IMG/VR virus record: IMGVR_UViG_3300025168_000498
Location: 1-27,928 of that record
Reading direction: 5' to 3' (one strand)
Length of the DNA stretch: 27,928 nt
DNA from: a virus
The notes beneath the pieces were generated by a model. The model did not search any database. It had not been told where the DNA came from and saw only the letters and a program-made list of their open reading frames with translations. Made by a program: the position numbers and the translations under genes. Positions 15,004 through 20,704 of the stretch are shown one piece after another; positions within the stretch are counted from its first letter, which is position 1, and each line of letters opens with the position of its first letter.

Positions 15004-15146
15004 ATATATTTATAGCAGTAGCAGTAATACTCATGGTATGTGGAATGATAGGAATTGCATACGATAACGGCGTAAAATATGGTAGATTATTGGAAAGAAT
15101 AGATTACCTTAATAAAAAGTCGGATAAGTATAATGCATCTATTTGA
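15000..15146 (+). CDS. 48-residue single-pass membrane protein
   Basis: ATGA overlap with the upstream gene. Residues 1-20 form a clear hydrophobic segment (MNIFIAVAVILMVCGMIGIA), followed by a polar, charged tail (YDNGVKYGRLLERIDYLNKK). It resembles the 29-residue membrane peptide at 14270 in layout: short hydrophobic N-terminus, then a Gly-Lys/Tyr junction. Predicted inner-membrane protein. An early-gene role such as altering the host envelope or excluding other phages is possible but only inferred. Confidence 0.55.
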   Translation: MNIFIAVAVILMVCGMIGIAYDNGVKYGRLLERIDYLNKKSDKYNASI

Positions 15147-15474
15147 GTTAGTTCTCAATATAGAAAACGATCCAACACTACAGTATGAACCACATAAAAT
15201 CTTTCAGAATAAATCTATTATGGAATCAGTTGATTGTGAAATACCATTTTCTTATATCAAAGGGTTTCATGGTAGGACTGAAAGATATCATAATGATATG
15301 TGTTGGATAGAGTTCGTAGAAAGTGAAAGTGTTAATCATTTTTACTTCTACGCAACTCTTATGAAATTATCAGACTTGCAAAACATAATTAATTGTTTAA
15401 ATGATAAAAAACAATACAAGTTATTCTTAAAATTCAAGAGGAAGTATTTTCATATAGAGTATAAGGAAGTATAA
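15133..15474 (+). CDS. Hypothetical protein, 113 residues
   Basis: Starts MHLFELVLNIENDPTLQYEP inside the end of the membrane-protein gene. Rich in aromatic residues (FHGRTERYHNDMCWIEFVES, then NHFYFYATLMKLSD) with a basic C-terminus (FLKFKRKYFHIEYKEV). Alternating strands and helices suggest a compact alpha/beta fold. No motif that I can assign. It ends just before a 230-base spacer with two structured elements, so it is probably the last gene of this small early cluster. Confidence 0.55.
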   Translation: MHLFELVLNIENDPTLQYEPHKIFQNKSIMESVDCEIPFSYIKGFHGRTERYHNDMCWIEFVESESVNHFYFYATLMKLSDLQNIINCLNDKKQYKLFLKFKRKYFHIEYKEV

Positions 15475-15504
15475 GAATTGTTATCTTCCTTTCGGTAACA
15501 GAAG

Positions 15505-15565
15505 ATGGGATAAGTAGTGCGTAAGGCCATGTTAAGCAACAGAGCAGCAAATACGCTTATCCCAT
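15505..15565 (+). ncRNA. Structured intergenic element C
   Basis: A perfect 10-bp closing stem ATGGGATAAG (15505-15514) / CTTATCCCAT (15556-15565), with an inner CGTA/TACG pairing and an open loop of about 28 nt. It lies 30 bases after the preceding gene. There is no T run, so it is not a classic terminator. Confidence 0.45.
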
Positions 15566-15576
15566 TTCATAAATTA

Positions 15577-15685
15577 AAAGGGCTAACAAAAAATCCTTAT
15601 CAATCAAATAGTAATATTAATATTGGTCATTGAGTTTAGAGTATCGCTCTAAGCAAAAGATAAGTTGATAGTTAGTCCTTTACAT
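15577..15685 (+). ncRNA. Structured intergenic element D
   Basis: An outer stem pairs AAAGGGCTAAC (about 15577-15587) with GTTAGTCCTTT (about 15671-15681), 11 bp with one G-T pair. A second stem pairs CTTATC with GATAAG. Inside is a hairpin TTAGAG/CTCTAA (loop TATCG) and an AT-rich arm. It is nested and multi-branched, ending about 20 bases before the next gene's SD, so it could affect that gene's translation. Confidence 0.45.
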
Positions 15686-15704
15686 TAAAAAAAAGGAGAG
15701 TTAG

Positions 15705-15830
15705 GTGAGTAAAGCTGAAAAAGCATTTAAAATACAAGAACAAATAAGCAAACTAATTACTAAATTAGAGAAATTAGGTTTTGAGTTTATGTTCTACAAT
15801 AGTCAGTCTTCAATAAGGAGAAAGAGATGA
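15705..15830 (+). CDS. 41-residue helical protein
   Basis: GTG start preceded by AAAAGGAGAG about eight bases upstream. The peptide is MSKAEKAFKIQEQISKLITK followed by LEKLGFEFMFYNSQ and a basic end (SSIRRKR). The N-terminal two-thirds is a likely coiled-coil or amphipathic helix. It overlaps the next gene by ATGA. It is the first gene after the structured spacer and heads the run that leads to the ubiquitin-like cassette. Function unknown. Confidence 0.55.
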   Translation: MSKAEKAFKIQEQISKLITKLEKLGFEFMFYNSQSSIRRKR

Positions 15831-16018
15831 TTATCAAATATGATAAAAATAGAAATCCTTATATTTACAGTGACAAGCGTGTAATTATGAACGATCAATG
15901 GCGTAAAAAAACAGAAGAAGAGTTTCGTGAAAAGTATGGAGCGTGGTGGATATTTGTTGGTCTACCAAGTAGAAAAAAGAAAACATGGATTGAGAAATTC
16001 AGAAAGAAGGGAGTTTAG
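15827..16018 (+). CDS. Small basic protein, 63 residues
   Basis: Starts MIIKYDKNRNPYIYSDKRVI, with AAGGAGAAAG upstream. Very rich in Lys/Arg/Trp/Tyr (EFREKYGAWWIFVGLPSRKK, ending IEKFRKKGV), so probably nucleic-acid-binding or membrane-surface-binding. Overlaps the 41-residue gene by ATGA and abuts the next gene (TAG then ATG). No family recognised. Confidence 0.55.
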   Translation: MIIKYDKNRNPYIYSDKRVIMNDQWRKKTEEEFREKYGAWWIFVGLPSRKKKTWIEKFRKKGV

Positions 16019-16459
16019 ATGAGTAACAATGAAATGATACTTAAAGATGTAATGGCTGCATTAGATTCAACTGCTGAGCAAATAGAAGCAGAGAAAAACA
16101 TTACATGGGAAACTATAAATGATATAAAACAAAATGTTACAATGCATCTTAAGGAAAGATTAAACTTAGGTGCTGAGAAATATCAGAAAGAGTTACCAAT
16201 ATTTACTATTGACGATGAAAATCGTGACAATTTGCTTGAATGTGAGTATGAAATACTAGATGGATTAAATTATTCTAGTGCAGCACGCATGAAAGCGGCA
16301 GAATTTGGAGATGATAAGATAAAAAATGCTTATAGAATCCAGATAACAAGGGTTATTGCCCACTTATGTTATGCTTACTATAACTTAAAAGTAACGCAAG
16401 ACATAATAAATAATATTAATATTAATAAGAAAGATCCGAGGGAGGATTCAAATGAATAA
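16019..16459 (+). CDS. MazG-like all-helical protein (possible nucleotide pyrophosphatase)
   Basis: A 146-residue, largely helical protein. Residues about 47-60 (RLNLGAEKYQKELPIF) and 71-90 (NLLECEYEILDGLNYSSAAR) follow the pattern of phage MazG-like or dATP/dGTP pyrophosphohydrolase proteins, where a GA-x-KY segment precedes an E-x-x-x-E...D helix that binds metal; here E74, E78 and D81 are candidates. Such enzymes hydrolyse (d)NTPs or alarmones. The second metal-binding helix typical of MazG is not clear, so activity is uncertain. Its 3' end overlaps the ubiquitin-like gene by eight bases, placing it in the same message as the conjugation cassette. Confidence 0.45.
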   Translation: MSNNEMILKDVMAALDSTAEQIEAEKNITWETINDIKQNVTMHLKERLNLGAEKYQKELPIFTIDDENRDNLLECEYEILDGLNYSSAARMKAAEFGDDKIKNAYRIQITRVIAHLCYAYYNLKVTQDIINNININKKDPREDSNE

Positions 16460-16685
16460 TACAAGTATGACTATTAAGTTGATGTATAACAGTTCTAATT
16501 TTGCTGATACAGAGTTACCATCAAACGTAACATCTGTAGGACATCTTAGATCGCACTTAGGTGTAGATTCAAGAGCCGTAGTAAATCTAGACGGAGTAGT
16601 ATCAAGTGATGATACAACATCATTGAGAGATGGTGGCTACGTTGCTATTGTTAAATCAGATAAAACTGGTGGAGACAATGCATAG
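16452..16685 (+). CDS. Ubiquitin-like beta-grasp protein (Ubl), MoaD/ThiS-type
   Basis: A 77-residue protein with the beta-grasp layout: strand MTIKLMYN (6-13), second strand with TELPSNVTS (20-28), helix VGHLRSHLGVDS (29-40), strand AVVNLDGVVSSD (42-53), then TTSLRDGGYVAIV (55-67). The last part matches the V-N-G...L-x-D-G-D-x-V pattern of MoaD/ThiS and bacterial Ubls. The chain ends KTGGDNA: Gly73-Gly74 is placed where Ubls are activated, with three extra residues that a JAMM peptidase could remove. The ATG follows GGGAGGATT and overlaps the MazG-like gene. It probably acts as the transferable protein of the E1/E2/JAB genes just downstream. A sulfur-carrier role is the main alternative, but no MoaE- or ThiG-like gene is nearby. 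Confidence 0.8.
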   Translation: MNNTSMTIKLMYNSSNFADTELPSNVTSVGHLRSHLGVDSRAVVNLDGVVSSDDTTSLRDGGYVAIVKSDKTGGDNA

Positions 16686-16709
16686 GTTGAAGTAGTAAAG
16701 TTAAAACAA

Positions 16710-16749
16710 GTGTGGCTATCTTTTATGTGAGGGCATGGGATAGTCACAC
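16710..16749 (+). other. Intercistronic hairpin between Ubl and E2-like genes
   Basis: GTGTGGCTATC (16710-16720) pairs with GATAGTCACAC (16739-16749), 11 bp with one G-T pair and an 18-nt loop. It lies 25 bases after the Ubl stop and ends 12 bases before the SD of the E2-like gene. It could protect the Ubl message end or reduce downstream expression, giving more Ubl than enzyme. Confidence 0.55.
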
Positions 16750-16774
16750 GTTAATTAATCTAAGGAGGAATAAA

Positions 16775-18928
16775 ATGGCTGAAGCTAGAAATGGTAGAGA
16801 TTATGATATGAAAACTATTGAAATAGATGATTATAATCCAGATTTAAAATCAGTGTCAAAAGAAGTTATTGTTGGTCCAAAGAATAAGGTAATGAAAGAT
16901 ATTGAGACTTTAAACTCACAATATTTAACAAGACCATGGATTTACGGCAATAGAAGTAGATTACCAATATTAAAACCATTGGGAATCACAGAAGCATTTA
17001 ATTGGAAAAGAGGATATAAACAAACTATCATCGAAGCAATTAGATCACGATTTGATCAATATGGAAAAGTAAATGGAAGTTTAGATTTGCTATTAAATAG
17101 AAGACCACAAAGAATGGAGTGGGATAAGAAGCAATTTATAAAGAGTTTAATTCTAATTGATCAACAACTACGAGACTTAAGAGGACAAGGTGTCAACTTT
17201 GGTAATCAAGTAGAAAAAGCAATGGAATCTATAAATGAAATAAAGCTAATATTGAAAAAACAATACAAGGCAGTAGAAGAGTTTATAGAAAATTCAGAAT
17301 GGAAAGACAAAGTAGAATTAAATATGTACATAACCTTTCCAGAAGTAAAAGATGGTTGGATAGAAACTATGAATCTATCTAAACATGCAAAAGAAGTCAT
17401 CAAATGGCAGTGTTCTAAGTTAGTATTTGAAGTTTGGTATAAAGAATCAAATATACAAGTTCAATCTAATGGAGGAAACATATTGGGACAAGTTCCATTA
17501 AAACCATATGGGTTATCTTTTGGTCTTAAATTAGAGGAATATATAAATCTAATTCAAACTAAGGGTGATTTGCAAAATATTAATGCAACGAACTTTCAAA
17601 GAAGACATTATGGATATAGTAGAACATATTCTGATTTAGCTGGAATGAGAGCAGAAAGTAATAACAATAGTTATAATTGGGACGCACATTGGCCTAGTAA
17701 AAGAATAGAAAGTGTTATTCCAAATGGAGAAACTAACGATTATAGTGATAATTACGAATTATTACATCCATTTCTTCATAAAGGCTCTAGATCATATTCA
17801 AGCAGAGGTTCAAATGGAGTTACTATGTTCCATAAATGGGTAGAACAAGAAGATCTAGCAAAAACTGGTATTTGTTTTGGTAATCTGGAAACAGAAATAA
17901 CAGAACATTTAGTAAAGTTAGATCTTGTTGGTTTATTTATAACATTAACACTATGGAAAAGATATGAAATGGGTTCAACTGGACCTTTGAATCATATTAG
18001 CAAATCATTTCATGGTATGCCATCACAATATTCAAATGAATTTAGTATGGCAGTTGGAAAGAACCTGATAGACAATGCTTTGATGATGACTGGAAATATT
18101 GTTAGTCAAGATGTAATTATCAATGGTTGCACAACAAGTTGGTTATCTCCAAGGTTCCTAGAACCAAGAAGAGCTGAATTAATTGCAAATCATAAACCAT
18201 CTCTTGAAGAAATGAATAAAAGAGCAATATATCAAGCAAATTACTCAGATGGTGGAGGTAGAAGATATAGCGGTTTAGATGATTTCTTTACAGTAGAAAA
18301 TCTTTATTGGCTATCAAGCGATTCTTATCCAGAAATCAATAGAGAAATTCAATTTGAAGATGCATTAAATGAAGATGAAGAAATTGAAATGCGTGTTATG
18401 AATTGGGATATATTTGATCCTAAGTGGACTTTGAACGTTAAAGTTTTTCATAGGTCAACATATTCAAAAGAAATGTTCAATGATGATGAAGGTGATTATT
18501 GTGATTATTACGATAAAGCTTCAGATATGCATAAAGAAATAGCAATTTCTTTTGCTTATGCTTACGTAGAATATGCTGATAACATAGAATGTCAATTACG
18601 TGAAAAGTGTTATTGGTATCAATCCTTAAACTATATGATTAAAAAGTTGGAAGGTGAAATACCAGTTGATGCAGTGTCTTTTGCAGAATCATTAGCAATT
18701 AATAAAGCAGAGATGGATGTTGTAGAAGTAGCTCCAGATCCTGAATTATTACCCTTTGATGAAGGTTATGAAGATGCAACACAAGTATACGAAAGGTTGG
18801 CAGATGAAGCTATGGAAGAAGAGAGTATAGCAAACGAACAGCACAATGATGATATGGATCAAGAAAATGAAATAGCAAATCAAATGCGAACATGGGTTTC
18901 AGCATTGAGAGGAGGAAACAATGGCTAA
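16775..18928 (+). CDS. E2-like (UBC-fold) protein with large extensions, 717 residues
   Basis: I chose the ATG at 16775 because AAGGAGG lies eight bases upstream; a GTG at 16712 falls inside a hairpin. Residues about 180-260 (VELNMYITFPEVKDGW, KLVFEVWYKESNIQVQS) could be the beta-meander of a UBC fold. Residues 331-370 carry HPFLH followed about 30 residues later by GICFGN, the arrangement of the HP-x-(V/I/L)...G-x-C-(L/F)-G signature of prokaryotic E2-like proteins. Cys367 is the predicted thioester residue. It is followed by VKLDLVGLFITLTLWKRYE, as in the helix after the E2 cysteine. The remaining 300+ residues at each side have no family that I know; the C-terminal 60 are acidic. The end reads ALRGGNNG, overlapping the next gene's SD. 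Probable Ubl-conjugating enzyme, possibly with its own target-binding parts. Confidence 0.7.
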   Translation: MAEARNGRDYDMKTIEIDDYNPDLKSVSKEVIVGPKNKVMKDIETLNSQYLTRPWIYGNRSRLPILKPLGITEAFNWKRGYKQTIIEAIRSRFDQYGKVNGSLDLLLNRRPQRMEWDKKQFIKSLILIDQQLRDLRGQGVNFGNQVEKAMESINEIKLILKKQYKAVEEFIENSEWKDKVELNMYITFPEVKDGWIETMNLSKHAKEVIKWQCSKLVFEVWYKESNIQVQSNGGNILGQVPLKPYGLSFGLKLEEYINLIQTKGDLQNINATNFQRRHYGYSRTYSDLAGMRAESNNNSYNWDAHWPSKRIESVIPNGETNDYSDNYELLHPFLHKGSRSYSSRGSNGVTMFHKWVEQEDLAKTGICFGNLETEITEHLVKLDLVGLFITLTLWKRYEMGSTGPLNHISKSFHGMPSQYSNEFSMAVGKNLIDNALMMTGNIVSQDVIINGCTTSWLSPRFLEPRRAELIANHKPSLEEMNKRAIYQANYSDGGGRRYSGLDDFFTVENLYWLSSDSYPEINREIQFEDALNEDEEIEMRVMNWDIFDPKWTLNVKVFHRSTYSKEMFNDDEGDYCDYYDKASDMHKEIAISFAYAYVEYADNIECQLREKCYWYQSLNYMIKKLEGEIPVDAVSFAESLAINKAEMDVVEVAPDPELLPFDEGYEDATQVYERLADEAMEEESIANEQHNDDMDQENEIANQMRTWVSALRGGNNG

Positions 18929-19874
18929 TTTCTACATTAAAGAAGCAGAATGGAATAAGATACAAAATTATTGCAAATATGCTTGGGATGAGCATAAATC
19001 AGAAATAGGAGGAATGATGCTTGCCGAAAAAGATAAAGAAGGTAAATGGAAATTGTTTAAACCTTCTATACTAAAGCAAATAATATCAGCGGGTAATACC
19101 GTTTTAGAGAAAGAGGCTTTATCTCACTACTATATTGAAGTGGGAAAGAAGTATGCTAAAAGAAATGTTCAATTAGTGTGGTGGCACAGTCATCACACTA
19201 TGGCTGCATTTTGGTCTGGAACAGACTTAACAGCAATTGATGAAATGTCAAATGGTAATATGTCAATATCATTGGTAGTAAATCTTAAAGAAGAATACAA
19301 ATTACGTGTTAATCTTTGGAAACCATATCCAATGCATATAGATACTGAACTAGACATTATCAGAAATAAACCTAGAAACAAAGTTCCAAAAGGCATAGTG
19401 TCTGAAGTTGATATGTTATGTGAGAAACCAGTAATGCCAAAGTCAACAGCATTTTCTGAATATCAACGAAAACATAACAATACGTCTTGGACATATAGCA
19501 ACCAAGGAACATTGTTTCCAAAACAAGATCAAGAGTTAACTAACTTAGAAGTTAAAGTAGATGATATTTTAACTGACTATGCTTGGGATAGGATTAAATT
19601 TTATCAATATCATGATGCAATTAAAGCATTAAATGATGATTTAATAAAATCAGATTCTGAACTTAGAGTAGCTTTTACTTCTAAAGATAAACTAGATACT
19701 TGTATTCATACAATGCCAAGTGATAAATGGATCTATAGCAAAGGTAATAAATTTAGTTTGGAAGATGCTTTAATAGAAGCAGATGAAGAGCTATATGATT
19801 ACGGATGGTATACACGAAGTTACGAAGATGATCTAATCAAGACTGATAAGAAGTTATTGGAGGTATTAAAATGA
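18921..19874 (+). CDS. JAMM/JAB (MPN) metalloisopeptidase
   Basis: A 317-residue protein. The N-terminal 150 residues are a JAB domain: Glu28 in HKSEIGGMML, then WWHSHHTMAAFWSGTD with His89, His91, Ser99 and Asp102, the full E...H-x-H-x7-S-x-x-D zinc site of deubiquitinase-type JAMM proteins. Such enzymes cut after Gly-Gly, either maturing Ubl precursors or removing Ubl from targets. Residues about 160-317 are a helical, acidic extension of unknown role, containing two similar segments (ALNDDLIKSDSELR and DALIEADEELYDY), perhaps for substrate binding. The ATG is preceded by AGAGGAGG and overlaps the E2-like gene by eight bases; the end overlaps the E1-like gene by four. A phage-tail JAB (lambda gpK-like) is unlikely: no NlpC/P60 domain and far from tail genes. 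Confidence 0.85.
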   Translation: MANFYIKEAEWNKIQNYCKYAWDEHKSEIGGMMLAEKDKEGKWKLFKPSILKQIISAGNTVLEKEALSHYYIEVGKKYAKRNVQLVWWHSHHTMAAFWSGTDLTAIDEMSNGNMSISLVVNLKEEYKLRVNLWKPYPMHIDTELDIIRNKPRNKVPKGIVSEVDMLCEKPVMPKSTAFSEYQRKHNNTSWTYSNQGTLFPKQDQELTNLEVKVDDILTDYAWDRIKFYQYHDAIKALNDDLIKSDSELRVAFTSKDKLDTCIHTMPSDKWIYSKGNKFSLEDALIEADEELYDYGWYTRSYEDDLIKTDKKLLEVLK

Positions 19875-20515
19875 ATGTAAATCAAAGATATAATGCAATT
19901 GTAGATAACTTTGATTCCTATACATATCACATACTAGGTTGCGGAGCTATAGGTAGTTCCGCAGCTACCCAATTAGTTAGAATGGGTGCTACTAATCTTT
20001 ATCTTTATGATAGAGATACAGTAGGTGCAGAAAATATAGGAGTTTCAATGTTTAATCAAAAACATATAGGTTCAACTAAAACGGAAGCGTTAGAAGAAAT
20101 GTGTTTAGAAATTAACAATGATTGCAATATAACATGCTTTCAAGGAGAATTTGAAAAATATTCACCATACAACAATGATATAATTATCTTAGGATTTGAC
20201 TCTATGTCTTCAAGACTAGAAGCAGTAACTAATATATTAGATCATAAAAAACCAGATTATTTAATAGATGGTCGTATGGGTGCTGAACATTATCAGCAAT
20301 ATGTATTCAAAAATCCAACACTTGCAAAATATAAACTTACATGGTATAGCGATGAAGACGGAAGTTCAGAACCATGCAATGCTAAGGCTACAAGTTATTG
20401 TAGTAATATGAGTGGAAGTTTCATATCTAATACTATTAGAAAAATTTTAATGGAGCAACCTTATAATAAGGAGTTCTCTTTTAATTTTCCTACAATGTAT
20501 TTAGATTGCAAATAA
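19871..20515 (+). CDS. ThiF/E1-like Ubl-activating enzyme, minimal form
   Basis: A 214-residue Rossmann protein. The ATP-binding site is LGCGAIGS (22-29), followed by an acidic residue after strand two (LYLYDRD, Asp47), then AENIGVSMFNQKHIGSTKTEAL where N55, K64 and K70 occupy places of the E1 ATP-contact residues, and the conserved GFDSMSSR (108-115). Cys169 (SSEPCNAK) or Cys177 (ATSYCSNM) follows the crossover region and precedes SGSFISNTIRKIL, as the catalytic or zinc-binding Cys does in ThiF-like proteins. It would adenylate the Gly-Gly end of the Ubl. It is a bare adenylation domain, shorter than eukaryotic E1 or Bil-type E1. ATGA overlap with the JAB gene links the two. A MoeB/ThiF sulfur-transfer role is the alternative. 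Confidence 0.85.
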   Translation: MNVNQRYNAIVDNFDSYTYHILGCGAIGSSAATQLVRMGATNLYLYDRDTVGAENIGVSMFNQKHIGSTKTEALEEMCLEINNDCNITCFQGEFEKYSPYNNDIIILGFDSMSSRLEAVTNILDHKKPDYLIDGRMGAEHYQQYVFKNPTLAKYKLTWYSDEDGSSEPCNAKATSYCSNMSGSFISNTIRKILMEQPYNKEFSFNFPTMYLDCK

Positions 20516-20536
20516 TACTAAGTCACTTCCTTAGTA
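20516..20536 (+). terminator. Hairpin at the end of the E1-like gene
   Basis: TACTAAG (20516-20522) and CTTAGTA (20530-20536) form a 7-bp stem directly after the stop codon. There is no T run after it; the 3' end runs into the arm of the larger element that follows. Weak as an intrinsic terminator on its own. Confidence 0.4.
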
Positions 20537-20622
20537 AATAAAGCTTACATCGTGATATCGAATCGAGAATATCTCATTTTCGTTTACCCTAATATCAGTT
20601 AGATCATGATGTAAGCTTTATT
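20537..20622 (+). ncRNA. Structured intergenic element E, 86 nt
   Basis: Perfect 15-bp closing arms AATAAAGCTTACATC (20537-20551) and GATGTAAGCTTTATT (20608-20622), extended by GTGAT/ATCAT with one G-T pair to 20 bp. Inside, GAGA/TCTC can form a small hairpin. It ends the conjugation cassette. It may be a terminator, an RNase III target or a stable RNA; the T tract is interrupted. Confidence 0.55.
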
Positions 20623-20623
20623 C

Positions 20624-20652
20624 TTGCATAATCAATAAAAAAGTCTTACATT
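20624..20652 (+). promoter_or_regulatory. Weak promoter candidate before the recombination/replication genes
   Basis: TTGCAT (20624-20629), 17-base spacer, TACATT (20647-20652). Matches to consensus are 3/6 and 4/6 only. It would start a message about 45 bases before the annealing-protein gene. Confidence 0.25.
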
Positions 20653-20704
20653 AATAGGCTTTAAACAAGTAATTAAATTAACAATAAAACGAAAAGGAGA
20701 TTAA

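Noticed and set aside
16452-16685. Ubl as a molybdopterin or thiamine sulfur carrier
   Set aside because: MoaD/ThiS-type folds are compatible, but there is no MoaE, ThiG or desulfurase gene nearby, and the presence of E2-like and JAMM genes fits conjugation better. Not fully excluded.
16712-16774. Upstream GTG start for the E2-like gene, adding 21 residues
   Set aside because: The GTG is in the 5' arm of a hairpin without SD, whereas AAGGAGG is spaced correctly for the ATG at 16775.
18921-19874. JAMM protein as a tail-tip peptidase (lambda gpK-like)
   Set aside because: It lacks an NlpC/P60 domain, is far from tail genes on the other strand, and is coupled to E2-like and E1-like genes.
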